Counted from the stretch's first letter, positions 1-12,334 are shown. The stretch: DNA of 64,000 nt from Rhodanobacter thiooxydans (GCF_021545845.1 NZ_CP088923.1:3534001-3598000), one strand, 5' to 3'. The notes: generated from the letters alone by a model not told the origin. Made by a program: numbers and translations.

Positions 1-1730
1 GCGTGGTGGAACTCACCGTGGCGCTGCACCACGAATTCGACACCCCGCACGACCGCCTGGTGTGGGACGTCGGCCACCAGTGCTACCCGCACAAGATCCT
101 CACCGGGCGCCGCGACCGCATCACCACGATCAAGAAGAAGGACGGCCTGGCGCCGTTCCCGCGGCGCGAGGAAAGCGAGTACGACACCTTCGGCGTCGGC
201 CATTCGTCCACCTCGATCTCGGCCGCGCTGGGCATGGCGGTCGCCGCGCAGCGCAAGGGCGACCACCGCAAGGTGGTGGCGGTGATCGGCGATGGCGCGA
301 TGACCGCCGGCATGGCGTTCGAGGCGCTCAACCACGGCGGCGACATCGAGCCGGACATGCTGGTGGTGTTCAACGACAACGGCATGTCGATCAGCGAGAA
401 CGTCGGTGCGCTGACCAAGATGATGGCGCGCGCAATGGCCAGCCGGCGGCTCAATGCGGTGCGCGAGCGGGCCAAGCGGGCGATCCCGAAGCAGTCCTTC
501 GCCGGCCGCTGGTTCAAGCGCTGGGAAGAACACACCAAGGGCATGTTCGTGCCCTCCACGCTGTTCGAGGAGCTGGGCTTCCACTACACCGGCCCGATCG
601 ACGGCCACAACATCCCGCAACTGCTGCAGGCGCTGCGCACGGTGAAGAACCTGCCCGGCCCGCAGCTGCTGCACGTGATCACCACCAAGGGCAAGGGCTA
701 TGCCCCGGCCGAGCAGGCGCAGATCGAGTACCACGCGGTCGGCCCGTTCGACCCCGAGGCCGGCGTGGTCAAGAAACCCGCGCCGGCCAGGCCCACCTAC
801 ACCGACATCTTCAGCGACTGGCTATGCGACCAGGCTGCCGCCGACGAGCGCCTGCTCGGCATCACCCCGGCGATGCGCGAGGGTTCCGGCCTGGTGCGAT
901 TCTCGAAGAAATACCCCGAGCGCTACTTCGACGTGGCGATCGCCGAACAGCACGCGGTGACGCTGGCCGCCGGCATGGCCTGCGAAGGGGCCAAGCCGGT
1001 GGTGGCGATCTACTCCACCTTCCTGCAGCGCGCCTATGACCAGGCGATCCACGACGTGGCGCTGCAGAACCTCGACGTCACCTTCGCCATCGACCGCGCC
1101 GGCGTGGTCGGCCCGGACGGCGCCACCCATTCGGGCAGCTTCGACCTGACCTACCTGCGCTGCCTGCCGAACATGGTCATCATGGCGCCGGCCGACGAGA
1201 ACGAGTGCCGCATGATGCTGAGCACCGGCTTCCACCACCACGGCCCCGCCGCCATCCGCTACCCGCGCGGCACCGGCCCCGGCGCCGCGATCCACCGGCA
1301 ACTCGACACGCTGCCGATCGGCAAGGCCGAGCTGCGCCGGCGCGGCCACGGCCTGGCCCTGCTCAGCTTCGGCGCCATGCTGGCGCCGGCCGCCACGATC
1401 GCCGCCGAGCTCGGCGCCACCCTGGTCAACATGCGCTTCGTGAAGCCACTGGACGAAGCCCTGATCGTGGAACTGGCGAAGACCCACGACGCCTTCGTCA
1501 CGCTGGAAGACAACGCGATCGCCGGCGGCGCCGGCTCCGCCGTGGCCGAATGCCTGACCGCGCACGGCATCGTGCTGCCGATGCTGCACCTGGGTCTGCC
1601 GGATGCCTACCTCGAGCACGGCAGCCGCGAGGAAGTGCTGAGCATGGCCGGCCTCGATCTGCCGGGCATCCGCCACGCCATCCGCGCGCGCTTTCCGCAA
1701 CTGGTCACCGTCGCGGCCAACGCGGGCTGA
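1..1730 (+). CDS. dxs: 1-deoxy-D-xylulose-5-phosphate synthase, 5' end cut by window edge
   Basis: Condenses pyruvate and glyceraldehyde 3-phosphate to DXP, the first step of the MEP isoprenoid pathway, which also feeds thiamine and pyridoxal synthesis; cytoplasmic and thiamine-diphosphate dependent. The reading frame is already open at the left edge (first whole codon at 3), and the protein starts within the conserved [25 protein letters not shown] region, so roughly 55 N-terminal residues lie outside. Visible are the ThDP/Mg signature [13 protein letters not shown] (about 289-330) with its downstream NDN (about 371), the transketolase pyrimidine-domain motif AIAEQHAVT (about 940-965), and the C-terminal domain with [12 protein letters not shown] and GGAGSAVAE. 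It ends normally with TGA. The next gene, prmC, converges on it 24 bp away; a short CCCGC/GCGGG stem (1740-1751) lies in the gap. Identification is secure. Confidence 0.97.
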   Translation, partial: VVELTVALHHEFDTPHDRLVWDVGHQCYPHKILTGRRDRITTIKKKDGLAPFPRREESEYDTFGVGHSSTSISAALGMAVAAQRKGDHRKVVAVIGDGAMTAGMAFEALNHGGDIEPDMLVVFNDNGMSISENVGALTKMMARAMASRRLNAVRERAKRAIPKQSFAGRWFKRWEEHTKGMFVPSTLFEELGFHYTGPIDGHNIPQLLQALRTVKNLPGPQLLHVITTKGKGYAPAEQAQIEYHAVGPFDPEAGVVKKPAPARPTYTDIFSDWLCDQAAADERLLGITPAMREGSGLVRFSKKYPERYFDVAIAEQHAVTLAAGMACEGAKPVVAIYSTFLQRAYDQAIHDVALQNLDVTFAIDRAGVVGPDGATHSGSFDLTYLRCLPNMVIMAPADENECRMMLSTGFHHHGPAAIRYPRGTGPGAAIHRQLDTLPIGKAELRRRGHGLALLSFGAMLAPAATIAAELGATLVNMRFVKPLDEALIVELAKTHDAFVTLEDNAIAGGAGSAVAECLTAHGIVLPMLHLGLPDAYLEHGSREEVLSMAGLDLPGIRHAIRARFPQLVTVAANAG

Positions 1731-1754
1731 TCCCACCACCCCGCCAGCGGGCTC

Positions 1755-2582
1755 CTACGCGCTCCTGCGCCCACCGGAAACGCGATCGCGTTGTTCCAGG
1801 TCCAGGGCGCTGAAAACGTCGGCGTAGCCGGCCTCGGCGAGCAGCACGCGGGCCGCCAGGCCCTGGTTCCAGCCGTGCTCGAACAGCAGCCAGGCGTCGG
1901 GATGCAGGTGGGCGCGGGCGTCGCGCACGATGCGGCGAATGGCATCGAGGCCGTCGGGGCCGGAGGCAAGCGCCGCGGGCGGCTCGAAACGCAGGTCGCC
2001 TTGCGCCAGGTGCGGGTCGGCGGCCTCGATGTAGGGGGGGTTGGAGACGATCAGGTCGAAGTGCTGGCCGGCCAGAGGGGCCAGCCAGTCGCCGTGCACG
2101 AAGGCCACGTTGCCGAGGCCAAGGCGTTGCGCATTGCGCTGGGCGACGGCGAGTGCGGCGGCGCTGGCGTCGGTGGCGACCACCCGGGCGCGTGGTCGCT
2201 CGCGCGCAATGGCCAGCGCGACCGCGCCGCTGCCGGTGCCGAGGTCGGCCACGTTGCAGGCGGCGACTGACGGCAGGCGCTGCAGCGCCAGCTCCACCAG
2301 CAGTTCGGTTTCCGGGCGCGGGATCAGCGTGGCCGGATTCACTTCCAGCTCCAGCGACCAGAAGCCGCGCCGGCCGGTGATATAGGCCACTGGCTCGCCC
2401 GCGGCGCGGCGTTCGACCAGGGCGGCATAAGCCGTCTGGACGTCCATATCCGGCACCTCGTCGGCGTGTGCGAACAGCCAGCTGCGTGGCTGCTGCAGCA
2501 CGTGCAGCAGCAGCGCTTCGGCGTCGGCGCGCTCGCCGAGACGCACCACGGCGGCGGCCAGCATGGCGCGCACGTCAGGCAT
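1755..2582 (-). CDS. prmC: Peptide chain release factor N5-glutamine methyltransferase PrmC (HemK)
   Basis: Methylates the glutamine of the GGQ motif of release factors RF1 and RF2. The 275-residue protein has the family's N-terminal helical domain (about 1-70), an SAM-binding motif [15 protein letters not shown], and the catalytic NPPY motif ([13 protein letters not shown]), which is diagnostic of glutamine/adenine N-methyltransferases. An in-frame upstream extension is possible, but [26 protein letters not shown] matches the usual start, and this ATG overlaps the 3' end of the upstream gene by 8 bp (ATGCCTGA), implying translational coupling. It is unusual that prmC follows a large membrane protein rather than prfA. 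It converges with dxs. Confidence 0.93.
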   Translation of the reverse strand: MPDVRAMLAAAVVRLGERADAEALLLHVLQQPRSWLFAHADEVPDMDVQTAYAALVERRAAGEPVAYITGRRGFWSLELEVNPATLIPRPETELLVELALQRLPSVAACNVADLGTGSGAVALAIARERPRARVVATDASAAALAVAQRNAQRLGLGNVAFVHGDWLAPLAGQHFDLIVSNPPYIEAADPHLAQGDLRFEPPAALASGPDGLDAIRRIVRDARAHLHPDAWLLFEHGWNQGLAARVLLAEAGYADVFSALDLEQRDRVSGGRRSA

Positions 2583-5500
2583 GCGGCGGCTCCGTCGTCG
2601 AGAGCGGCAGCTGCGGCGGCGGCGCGCCTGACTTGGGCGCGCGTTTGCGCCAGTAGCCGCCACGCGTCCACGCCTCGAACGCCCAGCGCAGCCAGTCGAT
2701 CAGCGACCAGGCCAGCCACAGCGCCCACGCCAGCATGGCCAGCTTGTACACCCACAGCGGGACGCTGAATACGCCGGCAACCGGCAGCGTGCCGGCGCTC
2801 TGGTCGGCGAACCAGCGCAGGTTCCACGCGCTGGAAGCATTGCCGGCCACGTGCATGTCCGGCAGCCCGAGCAGGCCCTTCGGCACCGCACCGACCAGCA
2901 CCACCAGCGCCAGCAGGGTGAGCAGCGCGAGACCCAGTTGCATCAGGTTGAACGCGGTGTCACCCAGCCGTTCCGATGGCGTGCCGCGCGCGCGCAGGCC
3001 GAGCAGGATCAACCACGCCACCACCAGCGCGTAGGCGCTCCAGGCGAACGCGGAGAAACCCAGCCCGAGCAGCAACCAGTGGCGGAAGCGCAACGGCGTG
3101 GGCGCGTAGCGTGCCAGCAGCCATGCCGCGAGCAGCAGCACCACCAGTTGCGACCAGTACAACACCGCCGGCCCGCTGGCCGGCCCCCACGTCCACAGTA
3201 CCCAGCGGTCCTGCGGCAGCTGCAGCGTGAGGTCGATATTCGCTACCGGCGCATGCAGCGCAAACGATGGCGTGCGCGTGCGCGCGGCGACACCGTACGG
3301 CTCGCGCAGGCGCAGCGCGTAGCCGTGTTCGCCGGGCAGCAGCGGCAGGCTGAGCTTGCCGTCGCGCAGCGCCAGATTGACCGGCTCGCCATCACGCTGC
3401 GCATCGAGCAATTCGGCACCGGCCGGCAGGCCAATCGCGTGCTCGCCGCCGCGGGTGCTGCGTGCACGCAGGTCCAGCGAGGTTTCGATGGCGCGCTCGC
3501 CGGCGCGGCTGGTGACCTGCACGCCGTCGAACGCCAGGCTGTCGCCGGCGATCGCCGCCGGCTGGCTGAAGGCCAGCTGCAGTTTTTCGCCGGGCAGCGG
3601 CTGGTACAGCAGCCCGTCGTCGCTGGCGCTGGTCGGCACGCCTTTCGCCTCCACGTGCCACATCGGCGCGGCATGGATTTCCCACACCTCCGCGCGCTCG
3701 CCCAGCGCCGGCGCCTCGAGCGCCAGGGCCGTCGCATGGTCGAGCCGGCTGCTCCAGCTCGCCTCGCTGCTGTTCGCATTGAAGGTGATGCCGATGCGGC
3801 CATCCTTCACCAGCACGCCATCGCCCAGCGGATGCTCGCCAGGCAGCAGCGGCAGCGCGACGCTGAAGCCGCCGTCCTGCGGGGCCACGCGCTCGACCGT
3901 GTTCTCGACGGTCCAGTCCACGCCCAGCTGCAGGCGGCGGGTCAGCCGCACGTACGGCGGGAAACTCTGCGCGGGCGGCAGCTGCTTGCCGTCGCTGGCC
4001 GTGCGCAGGCGCTGCAAGGCGATGCTGTCGCCGAGCAGGCGGCCGTCATCGACCCCGGCCAGCGACCAGCCCTGGCCGCTGAACGCGATGTGCTGCGGGT
4101 GCAGCGCAAAGCGCAGGCTGGCGCTGTCGGCCATGCCGATGCGGTAGCGCAGGCTGATCCGGTGCACGCCGCGTTCCAGCCGCAGCAGCAGCTGGTCGCT
4201 GCGGCGGCCCAGCGGCGCGTTGGCATGGCCGTCCACGCCGACGTCGAGCAGCTGCAGCGCGTCGTCGGCCTGTGGCAGTGGCACCGCGACCGCCGTGCCG
4301 ATGTGCGCTTCCAGCTCCACGGCCAGCGTATCGCCGCTCGCCTGCAGTTGTGCCTGCGCCACGGCAGCGCAGGCCGGTGCGCACTTCGGCGCCTCGGTGA
4401 GTCGATTGCGCAGCTGGTTCAGCAGATCCGGGCTGGGCAGGTTCTGCGCGCGCGCCCCGGCAGGCAGCAGTGCGATGGCCAGCAAGGCGGCGCTCGCCGC
4501 ACCGCCACCGCGCCAGTCGCGCCAGCGGCCGCGCAGCGGCGTCAGCAGCAACGGCACCAGTTTCGCCAGCAGCAGCGCCAGCAGCCCCACCATCGCCACC
4601 CGCAGCAGCCGCACCAGCCACGCCGGCGCGATCACCAGATGCGTACTCTGCTGCGCGGTCACCGGGCCGGACCAGCCGAGCCGATAATTGTTGCCCTGGT
4701 CCCAGTGCGGCGTGCCGGCGCCGGCCTGGGTCGGGCCGCGGTTGTCGGCAGCGTTGCGGGCAAGGGTCGATACGCTGCTGAGGTTCTGCACGGCTGACCC
4801 TGTGATGGTGACGGCCTCCAGCGACAAGCTCGAATCGTTTCGCATCGCCGTCGCAGGTGGCGGTGGCGGTGGCGGCAGAGGCATCGCCGCGTCGGCGGAA
4901 ACTTCGCCGACCGGTGGCGGCGCCATGGGTGCAGGCGCCGGCGCCGACTGCTTCATCCGTGCCTTCGCATAAACCTCTTCCTGTGCAGCCTGCTCGGCAT
5001 ATCCCGCCGAAACAATCCGGCTCTGGCCTCCGCCTTCCAGCTGCGGATGCAGCGCGTAGCGCAACTGCGCCGCCGCGAACGGCAGGGTCCACAGCACCGC
5101 CAGCGCGAAGGTGGCCACCGCGCCAGTACGCGCGGCCATGCGCAACCGTCCTTCCGGCAGGGCGCGCAGCAGCAGGGCCAGCGCCAGCGTCACCGCCAGC
5201 GTCCACAGCGGCGCGGCGGCCTCGTGCTGCGCCAGCACGAGATAGCCGGCGGCCAGCAGCGCCCACCGCCAGCCAAGCTGGCGCCCGGCCAGCAGCGCGA
5301 TCAGCGCCACCACGAACAGGTCGAGCAGGCTCCACCGCGCCACCCACGAATCGGGCGAGCGGTCCACCCCGGTTGCGCCGAGCAGGCGGTAGCCGCGCGG
5401 CAGATGCAAGGTGGCGTCGATGCTTTCCAGCGGCAGTTGCCAGCCGGCGCTGGGGATCGCGCCGCGGCGCGTGGGCAGGCGCAGGCCGGCGTCGAGATCG

Positions 5501-6735
5501 ATCCGCTGCTCGCGCAGTTCGACGCCGCTGCGACCGCCCTCGCCCTGGCTGACCAGCAGCGGCTCGCCGCCCTGGCTGGCCCGCTGCAATTGCCAGGGTG
5601 CCGCCACGTCGAGACGCTGGCGATGACCCAGCTCGCCGCTGAGCCGGTCGGCCACGCTGAGGCCGGCGCCGTCGAAATCCAGCCACAGCTGGCGTTGCAG
5701 GTGCAGCTGCTCGCCCTTGCCACCCTCGTCGCCGCGCGCGCCCTGCTCGATCGCCAGGCCGGCGCCCTCGTCCAGCACGAACGCCGGCAACTCGCGCCAC
5801 TCGCCCGGCACGCCGGCCTGCGCCGCGTCGGTGGCGTGGCCTTCGACGCGGGTGCTGCGCAGCGCGGGATCGTCGGCGTAGCTCCAGATCTCCTGCCGCG
5901 GCCAGGGCGCGGCCGGCAGCCCCAGCGCCACCTTCGCCAGTGGCGCGAGGCTACGCGCCTCCAGCCTGATCGTCCACTGGCCCGGCCGCAGCTGCACGCG
6001 CAGCCGGTCGTCGTTCTCCAGCCGCGCCGGCAGCTCGCCGGCCAGGGCGGTGGCCACGAAACCCTGCGGCAACACCGGCCCGAACGCCTGCTCGCGCGCA
6101 GTACCAGCGACGTTGAACTGCAATCGGGTTTCCAGCGTGGCCGGCAAGCCGTCGGCGAGGCGGCGGTAAACACGCAGCGACAGTGCGTCGGCAGCACGCT
6201 GCGCGGCGGCAGCCTCGCCCAGGGTGAGCTGTTCGCCGTTGCGCTCGATGCGCGTCACCGCCGCGCCATCGACGCTCAGCGCCACCAGCCCGATCGCCGC
6301 GGGCACGCGCAGACGCGCCGGTCGCGATGCCCACGGCAGCATTCCGCGCAGTTGGTAGTCGCCGGGCGCCAGCCACACCATCGGCTGATCATCTCGCTGC
6401 AGCACGGTGGCCGGTTGGCTGTTCGCGCTGACCTGCTGCGGCCAGCTCCGCGTGTCGCCGGGCAGCGCCACCCAGCTCGGCGCGTCTACGTGCACGTCCA
6501 ATGCGAAGCGGCCACCGTCCCGATCCGCCGCCAGCAGCAGCCGACCGGGCCAGGCGCATTGGCGGTTGCCGCCGGCGTTCGGCGCCTGGCTGGCAAGCCA
6601 CGGGCAATCGTGCTGCGGCACGTCGTGCAGCACCCAGCCCTGCCAGTCACGCAGCGCCGACGGCACCTCCTGTGCCGGCAGCGGCGCCGCCAGCAGCCAC
6701 CACAGGCCCAGCATTCCGAGTGTTCGAGCGAGCAT
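2575..6735 (-). CDS. Very large multi-domain inner-membrane protein of unknown function (1386 aa)
   Basis: I do not recognise this family. The start ATG is preceded by GGGGGAG at good spacing and opens a clear signal peptide ([22 protein letters not shown]). Rough layout: beta-rich periplasmic region 20-465; a block of about four hydrophobic segments, 470-555; a linker rich in Pro/Ala with a run of eight prolines near 622 and the sequence [14 protein letters not shown] near 645; another membrane segment about 700-732; an internal signal-like stretch [15 protein letters not shown] near 750; a second long beta-rich region 765-1180 containing a CAPAC pair; and a C-terminal block of about five membrane segments, 1180-1350. 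The internal signal-like sequence suggests that two ancestral modules were fused. It overlaps prmC by 8 bp and was probably co-transcribed with it. A role in the envelope is inference only. Confidence 0.75.
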   Translation of the reverse strand: MLARTLGMLGLWWLLAAPLPAQEVPSALRDWQGWVLHDVPQHDCPWLASQAPNAGGNRQCAWPGRLLLAADRDGGRFALDVHVDAPSWVALPGDTRSWPQQVSANSQPATVLQRDDQPMVWLAPGDYQLRGMLPWASRPARLRVPAAIGLVALSVDGAAVTRIERNGEQLTLGEAAAAQRAADALSLRVYRRLADGLPATLETRLQFNVAGTAREQAFGPVLPQGFVATALAGELPARLENDDRLRVQLRPGQWTIRLEARSLAPLAKVALGLPAAPWPRQEIWSYADDPALRSTRVEGHATDAAQAGVPGEWRELPAFVLDEGAGLAIEQGARGDEGGKGEQLHLQRQLWLDFDGAGLSVADRLSGELGHRQRLDVAAPWQLQRASQGGEPLLVSQGEGGRSGVELREQRIDLDAGLRLPTRRGAIPSAGWQLPLESIDATLHLPRGYRLLGATGVDRSPDSWVARWSLLDLFVVALIALLAGRQLGWRWALLAAGYLVLAQHEAAAPLWTLAVTLALALLLRALPEGRLRMAARTGAVATFALAVLWTLPFAAAQLRYALHPQLEGGGQSRIVSAGYAEQAAQEEVYAKARMKQSAPAPAPMAPPPVGEVSADAAMPLPPPPPPPATAMRNDSSLSLEAVTITGSAVQNLSSVSTLARNAADNRGPTQAGAGTPHWDQGNNYRLGWSGPVTAQQSTHLVIAPAWLVRLLRVAMVGLLALLLAKLVPLLLTPLRGRWRDWRGGGAASAALLAIALLPAGARAQNLPSPDLLNQLRNRLTEAPKCAPACAAVAQAQLQASGDTLAVELEAHIGTAVAVPLPQADDALQLLDVGVDGHANAPLGRRSDQLLLRLERGVHRISLRYRIGMADSASLRFALHPQHIAFSGQGWSLAGVDDGRLLGDSIALQRLRTASDGKQLPPAQSFPPYVRLTRRLQLGVDWTVENTVERVAPQDGGFSVALPLLPGEHPLGDGVLVKDGRIGITFNANSSEASWSSRLDHATALALEAPALGERAEVWEIHAAPMWHVEAKGVPTSASDDGLLYQPLPGEKLQLAFSQPAAIAGDSLAFDGVQVTSRAGERAIETSLDLRARSTRGGEHAIGLPAGAELLDAQRDGEPVNLALRDGKLSLPLLPGEHGYALRLREPYGVAARTRTPSFALHAPVANIDLTLQLPQDRWVLWTWGPASGPAVLYWSQLVVLLLAAWLLARYAPTPLRFRHWLLLGLGFSAFAWSAYALVVAWLILLGLRARGTPSERLGDTAFNLMQLGLALLTLLALVVLVGAVPKGLLGLPDMHVAGNASSAWNLRWFADQSAGTLPVAGVFSVPLWVYKLAMLAWALWLAWSLIDWLRWAFEAWTRGGYWRKRAPKSGAPPPQLPLSTTEPPHA

Positions 6736-7038
6736 GCGTTTCTCCCCCTGCTGCCGTGCGGCCGGCACAGTGTAAGTGGAACCTCGCGGGCACACAGCCG
6801 GACCGCGTCCGGCAACGGCCCATGGCCGGTGCGCGCCATCACCGGTTCAACGCCGCCGGGAGTGCAACGGGGTTGCCAGGTCGCGCCGTACAGCGGATGC
6901 ACCCTGCGCGGTGAGCCGCATGCACCCCGCCATCCCCGCGACGGTGGCGATCGACAAAATGATGCACCCGGTCTGCGGTATTGAACCGGTCGTTCGATGG
7001 CAGCCGCCACGGGAAGCGGGTACGGCGCGTGGCGGCGG
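6736..7038. other. Gene-free stretch
   Basis: About 300 bp between the start of the large membrane protein and the reductase remnant. I see no convincing reading frame, RNA gene or terminator. It should hold the promoter of the membrane protein, but no clear -35/-10 pair stands out. Confidence 0.4.
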
Positions 7039-7263
7039 TCAGGTACGCAGCCGGAACACCGGATACTGCAACCCGCGCGGCATGGTTCGCGCCGACTGCA
7101 GGCCGAGCTGGATGGGTTCGCCTTCCCGGGACAGCGGGCGACGCCCCTGCCCGGCCACCGTTTCGTCGTCGAACAGCGAAAGATCCTGGTACAGATCCTC
7201 GCGGAAGTACCGGTCCGGCGCCTCGACGACGCCATCGAGGGAGATGAACAGGTGGGAGGTCAA
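7039..7263 (-). pseudogene. Internally deleted remnant of a RibD C-terminal/dihydrofolate-reductase-like protein
   Basis: The first ~30 codons read LTSHLFISLDGVVEAPDRYF, the characteristic beginning of the RibD_C/DHFR-like reductase family. After DDE the reading frame jumps straight to VAGQGRRPLSREGEPIQLGL followed by QSARTMPRGLQYPVF, which matches the C-terminal end of the same family. The NADPH-binding middle, roughly 100-120 codons, is missing, yet the frame across the junction is intact. The only start nearby is TTG (7261-7263), with no good ribosome site, and the frame stays open upstream (ASEEWVTRK). The family assignment rests on remembered consensus; a 74-residue product is unlikely to fold as a reductase. 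Confidence 0.7.
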
Positions 7264-7380
7264 TTTGCGCGTGACCCATTCCTCACTGGCCAGACCGGGC
7301 TGGCCCGGAGGCGACGAACGGAACCTCGCGGATTCGACACCGTCCCCCCCGGTTCGTTCCGCGGCGACCCGCGCCTCCGC

Positions 7381-8400
<1,020 letters not shown>

Positions 8401-8470
8401 GGTGCACTCCTCGATTCCGGCCAGGGCAGCCAGCTTGGCCGCATCGGGCGCGCCGGACAAGCCCGGCTGT

Positions 8471-9571
8471 TCAGACGCGGCGGCGGAAGTACAACCAGGC
8501 GGCGGCCACCAGGATCAGCGCCGGCAGCAGGTTCGCCACCAGCGGCGGCATGCCGTACACGGTGCCGAAGTTGACCATCGCCTGCTGCAGGAAGTACCAG
8601 CCGAGCGCGAGCAGGATGCCGATGAACATGCGCTTGCCCAGCCCGCCGGAACGCAGCGAACCGAACGCGAACGGCATCGCGCACAGCACCAGCACCAGCA
8701 CGTTGAGCGGATACAGCGCACGCCGCCAGAACGCCACCGCGTAGCTGCCGGAGCTCTGGCCGTTGCCTTCGAGATAGTCCATGTTGCGGCGCAGGTCGCG
8801 CATGGAGAGGTACTGCGGCTGGATCACCGACTGCGCCAGCACCTGTGGATCGAGGCTGGACTGCCACGGCAGCGCGGCCGCGGTGCTGGCGTGCGTGCCC
8901 TGCGCATCCAGCGTGGTGACGCGCGCGTCGTGCAGCACCCATTGCTTGCCGTTGTGCTCGGCAGTCCTGCCCCATACGAAGCGGCTGAGCTTGCCGTCCG
9001 CACCGAAAGTGAACACGCGCACGTCGCTCAACTGCACCGCGCCGACGCCGTCGCGCTGCTTCAGCGAGGTGCCGCGGGCGTTGATCACGTCGGCGCCGTC
9101 GCGCGCCCACAGCCCGCTGCTGGTGCCCATGCCGAGGCTGCCGGTCTTCGCGCGCAACTGCATCGCCTGCGCCTGCTGGTCGCCCCACGGCGCCAGCGTC
9201 TCGCCCATGATCACCACGCCGACGATCAGCACCGCGACCACGCCCGCCGCCGAGCCGACGATGCGCAGGCGCGACATGCCAGCCGCGCGCAACGCGGTGA
9301 GCTCGCCGGTGCTGGCCAGCCCGCCCAGGCCGAGCAGGCCGCCGATCAGCGCGGCATTGCCGAACATCTCGTAGGCGCGACGCGGGAAGGTCACCAGCAC
9401 ATAGGCCACCGCATTGCTCAGCGTGTAGCCATGCTTGCCGACGTTGCCGAGCTGGCGCAGCAGCTGGGTCACCGCATCGAAGCCGGTCAGCACCAGCCAC
9501 ACCATCAGCATCGAGCCGAGCACGCTCAGCGCCACCAGCCGGTCGACCCGCTTGATGTTGAATACCGTCAT
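8471..9571 (-). CDS. lptG: LPS export ABC transporter permease LptG
   Basis: One of two permeases of the LptB2FG complex that extracts lipopolysaccharide from the inner membrane and pushes it onto the LptC-LptA-LptD bridge. The 366-residue protein has the family plan: two to three N-terminal membrane helices, a periplasmic beta-jellyroll domain (about 115-270), and C-terminal helices (LNVLVLVLCAMPFAFGSLR). The N-terminus [20 protein letters not shown] is typical. Its ATG overlaps the lptF stop as ATGA, so the two are translationally coupled, and lptF-lptG next to divergent pepA reproduces the enterobacterial arrangement. Its partner for the outer membrane, lptD, is also in this window at 24.7 kb. 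Confidence 0.94.
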   Translation of the reverse strand: MTVFNIKRVDRLVALSVLGSMLMVWLVLTGFDAVTQLLRQLGNVGKHGYTLSNAVAYVLVTFPRRAYEMFGNAALIGGLLGLGGLASTGELTALRAAGMSRLRIVGSAAGVVAVLIVGVVIMGETLAPWGDQQAQAMQLRAKTGSLGMGTSSGLWARDGADVINARGTSLKQRDGVGAVQLSDVRVFTFGADGKLSRFVWGRTAEHNGKQWVLHDARVTTLDAQGTHASTAAALPWQSSLDPQVLAQSVIQPQYLSMRDLRRNMDYLEGNGQSSGSYAVAFWRRALYPLNVLVLVLCAMPFAFGSLRSGGLGKRMFIGILLALGWYFLQQAMVNFGTVYGMPPLVANLLPALILVAAAWLYFRRRV

Positions 9572-10683
9572 GCCGGCACACCCGACGACGACCCGCGCAG
9601 CTTGCGCGGGGAATACTGCTTCCACAGCATCCACAGCGCCAGCGCCAGCACCAGTGCGTGCAGCGCCCACAGCGGCGCCTCGCTATGCCAGTGGCCCTTG
9701 CCGATCTGCGCACGGCCCAGCGCCAGCAGCGTGTAATAGAGATAGAAGGTGACCACCGCCAGCAGCAGGCGGCCGTATTTCGGTTCGCGCGGACTCTGCC
9801 GCGACAGCGGCAACGCCAGCAGCAGCAGCACGAAGGTCAGCGGCGGTGCGTTGGCGCGCCAGGCGAATTCGGCGCGGTCGGTCGGGTCGACCGAGCGGAA
9901 CAGCGTCCAGCTGCTCTTGGAATGCGCCGGGTCATCGTCGTCGTTGGCCTGCACGCTGGACAGCGAGGTGTCGTTGCGCCGGTACTGCATCTGCCGCCAG
10001 TTGTTCGCACCCAGCGGAATGTCGTACTGCCAGCCGTCCTTGAACGCGATGAAGCGGCCTTCGCCGTTGCTCTCCTGGTACAGCGCGCCGCTGGCCGCGC
10101 TGACCACCTTGAGGTGCGGCGGGCCGTCCTTGCCCTCGCTCTGACTCGCCACGAAAGTGCGCCCCAGCTTGCTGCCGTCGCGACTCAGGCTGTCGACGAA
10201 GATGATGCCGCCCCTGCCTGGCAGTTCGGTGAAGCGCCCGGCGTCGAGCCCGGCCGCGATCACCGAACGGTTCGCCTCGGCCACCAGCGCGTCGCTGGTG
10301 CGCACCGCCCACGGCCCCAGTCCCAGCGAAACCAGCGCGGTGAGCGCCACCAGCAGCCCGCCGAGCATCAGTATCGGCCGCAGCAACCCGCGCGGGCCCA
10401 TGCCCGACGAGGACAGCACGTGCATCTCGCTCTCGCGGTACATCCGGCCCAGCCCGAGCAGCACGCCGACGAAGCTGGCCAGCGGCAGCATGTTGGTGAG
10501 GCCGTCGAGCGTGCGCAGGCCCAGCACCTGGAACATCACGCTGGCCGGGAAGCTGCCGTTGGCCACCTGCTGCAGCACCTTGGCGAACGCGCTGCCGGCC
10601 ACGATCACCAGCAGCACCACCACGGTGGCGGCCACGGTCTGCGCCAGCTCGCGCAGGAAGTAGCGGTCGAGGATGCTCAGCAT
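9568..10683 (-). CDS. lptF: LPS export ABC transporter permease LptF
   Basis: Second permease of LptB2FG. The 371-residue product begins [17 protein letters not shown], continues with a transmembrane helix and [20 protein letters not shown], and carries the coupling-helix region [18 protein letters not shown] that contacts LptB. A periplasmic beta-jellyroll follows (about 130-280), then closing helices. The start was placed on the ATG at 10681-10683 because it fits the family N-terminus; a start 45 bp upstream would add an unconserved tail. It is divergent from pepA across a 98-bp gap containing a perfect 16-bp palindrome. Confidence 0.94.
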   Translation of the reverse strand: MLSILDRYFLRELAQTVAATVVVLLVIVAGSAFAKVLQQVANGSFPASVMFQVLGLRTLDGLTNMLPLASFVGVLLGLGRMYRESEMHVLSSSGMGPRGLLRPILMLGGLLVALTALVSLGLGPWAVRTSDALVAEANRSVIAAGLDAGRFTELPGRGGIIFVDSLSRDGSKLGRTFVASQSEGKDGPPHLKVVSAASGALYQESNGEGRFIAFKDGWQYDIPLGANNWRQMQYRRNDTSLSSVQANDDDDPAHSKSSWTLFRSVDPTDRAEFAWRANAPPLTFVLLLLALPLSRQSPREPKYGRLLLAVVTFYLYYTLLALGRAQIGKGHWHSEAPLWALHALVLALALWMLWKQYSPRKLRGSSSGVPA

Positions 10684-10709
10684 GCGATAAACTTGTCCGC
10701 TTGAACGGC

Positions 10710-10725
10710 CCGGCCGATCGGCCGG
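10710..10725. promoter_or_regulatory. Perfect 16-bp palindrome between divergent lptF and pepA
   Basis: CCGGCCGATCGGCCGG is self-complementary over all 16 positions and sits midway in the short divergent gap. It could be an operator or a cruciform-forming site; being built from CGGCCG/GATC it could also arise by chance in GC-rich DNA. Confidence 0.3.
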
Positions 10726-10781
10726 CAAACCGCAAGTCTAGCCTGTCCGGCCGCCGCCGGGCCCACGCAGGAACCTCCCCG

Positions 10782-12269
10782 ATGACACTCCAGTTCAGCC
10801 TCGGCGCCGCCGCCCCCGCCACCGTCGACAGCGCCTGCGTGCTGATCGGCGTGTACGAACAGGGCGTGCTGACCAGCGCGGCGGCCCAGCTGGACAGTGC
10901 CGCCGGCGGCGCGATCAAGCGCCAGGTGGAGAGCGGCGACATCAGCGGCAAGGCTGGTTCCACCACCGTGCTGTTCGCGCCTGCTGGCGTCGCCGCGCAA
11001 CGCGTGCTGGTGGTCGGCCTGGGCGCGCAGAAATCGTTCGACGCGGCGCGCTACCAGAAGGTGAACATCGAAGCGACGCGCGCGCTCGGCCGCCTGCCGG
11101 TGGCGAACGCGGTGTCCTATCTCACCGAGGTGGACGTGCCCGGCCGCGACATTGCCTGGCGCGTGCGCATCGCCGCACTGGCCAGCGACCACGCCGCCTA
11201 CCGCTACACCGCCACGTTCAAGCCGCGCGACAAGAGCAAGCAGAACGAACTGGCCGCGCTCACCTTCGCCGCCAGCGCCGACGCGCAAGCCGGCCTGGAC
11301 CAGGCCGTGGCGATCGCCGAGGGCGTGCGCTTCGCGCGCGAGCTGGCCAACCTGCCGCCAAACATCTGCAACCCGGCGTACATCGCCGCGCAGGCCCAGG
11401 CCTTCGCCGACGCGCAGGACAAGGTCAGCTGCAGCGTGCTCGACCACGTCGAGATGGAGAAGCTCGGCTTCGGCTCGCTGCTGGCGGTGGCGCGCGGCTC
11501 GGTCAACAAGCCGCGGCTGATCGCACTCGAGTACAAGGGCGGCAACGACGGCGACAAGCCGTACGCGCTGGTCGGCAAGGGCGTCACCTTCGACTCCGGC
11601 GGCATCAGCCTGAAACCCGGCGCCGGCATGGAGGAGATGAAGTTCGACATGGGCGGCGCCGCCGGCGTGCTCGGTGCGTTCGTCGCCGCGGTGAAGATGG
11701 GCCTGAAGCTCAACCTGGTCTGTGTGGTGCCCAGCGTGGAGAACATGCCCGGCGGCGACAGCTACCGCCCCAGCGACGTGCTGACCAGCCTGTCCGGCCT
11801 CACCATCGAAGTGCTCAACACCGACGCCGAAGGCCGGCTGATCCTGTGCGATGCGCTGACCTATACCGTGCAGACCTTCCAGCCGCAGGCGCTGGTCGAC
11901 GCCGCCACGCTCACCGGCGCCTGCGTGATCGCGCTGGGCAAGCACGCCAGCGGCCTGATGAGCAAGCACGACGACCTCGCCGCCGAACTGCTCGCCGCCG
12001 GCGAGGAAACGCTGGACCGCGCCTGGCGCCTGCCGCTGTGGGACGACTACCAGGCGCAGCTCGACTCCGGCTTCGCCGACGTCGCCAACATCGGCGGCAA
12101 GAGCGCCGGCGCGATCACCGCCGGCTGCTTCCTGTCGCGCTTCACCGACGGCCAGCGCTGGGCCCACCTGGACATCGCCGGCACTGCCTGGGAGGAAGGC
12201 CGCAAGGGCCTCGCCACCGGCCGCCCGGTGGCGCTGCTGGCGCAGTGGCTGTTGGACCGGGATTCGTGA
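10782..12269 (+). CDS. pepA: Leucyl aminopeptidase (M17, PepA)
   Basis: Cytosolic di-metal aminopeptidase that releases N-terminal residues; in E. coli PepA also binds DNA in Xer recombination and carAB control, which cannot be judged here. The 495-residue protein has the variable N-terminal macro-like domain (about 1-170) and the catalytic domain with [17 protein letters not shown] (metal-binding Lys and Asp), [11 protein letters not shown] and the family signature NTDAEGRL (11818-11841). The start ATG at 10782 follows GGAACC and matches the usual N-terminus (MTLQFSL). The last four codons and the stop lie inside a GGGATTC-type repeat. holC follows 67 bp downstream, the conserved pepA-holC order. 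Confidence 0.95.
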   Translation: MTLQFSLGAAAPATVDSACVLIGVYEQGVLTSAAAQLDSAAGGAIKRQVESGDISGKAGSTTVLFAPAGVAAQRVLVVGLGAQKSFDAARYQKVNIEATRALGRLPVANAVSYLTEVDVPGRDIAWRVRIAALASDHAAYRYTATFKPRDKSKQNELAALTFAASADAQAGLDQAVAIAEGVRFARELANLPPNICNPAYIAAQAQAFADAQDKVSCSVLDHVEMEKLGFGSLLAVARGSVNKPRLIALEYKGGNDGDKPYALVGKGVTFDSGGISLKPGAGMEEMKFDMGGAAGVLGAFVAAVKMGLKLNLVCVVPSVENMPGGDSYRPSDVLTSLSGLTIEVLNTDAEGRLILCDALTYTVQTFQPQALVDAATLTGACVIALGKHASGLMSKHDDLAAELLAAGEETLDRAWRLPLWDDYQAQLDSGFADVANIGGKSAGAITAGCFLSRFTDGQRWAHLDIAGTAWEEGRKGLATGRPVALLAQWLLDRDS

Positions 12270-12334
12270 TTCGGGATTGGTAAGAGCCGAAGCCCGCACC
12301 CCGTCGAATCCCGAATCCCGAATCCCGAATCCTG
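12257..12334. repeat. Inverted pair of GGGATTC-type repeats between pepA and holC
   Basis: The left arm (12259-12280) carries degenerate copies of GGGATTC. The right arm (12303-12334) carries four copies of the reverse complement GAATCCC. A 22-nt spacer separates them, so the transcript could form a long hairpin. The left arm supplies the final Asp-Ser codons and the TGA stop of pepA, and the holC start codon lies immediately after the right arm. The same heptamer arrays recur at 41.4, 44.9-45.0, 46.3-46.4 and 54.7 kb. Confidence 0.9.

Noticed and set aside
2851..4797. 648-codon open frame on the plus strand opposite the large membrane protein
   Set aside because: Arg/Gln-rich, no domain or ribosome site; a typical antisense shadow in GC-rich DNA. 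The minus-strand frame has a signal peptide and membrane helices.
12257..12334. GGGATTC arrays considered as a CRISPR array
   Set aside because: Units are 7 bp, directly contiguous, without unique spacers and without cas genes.
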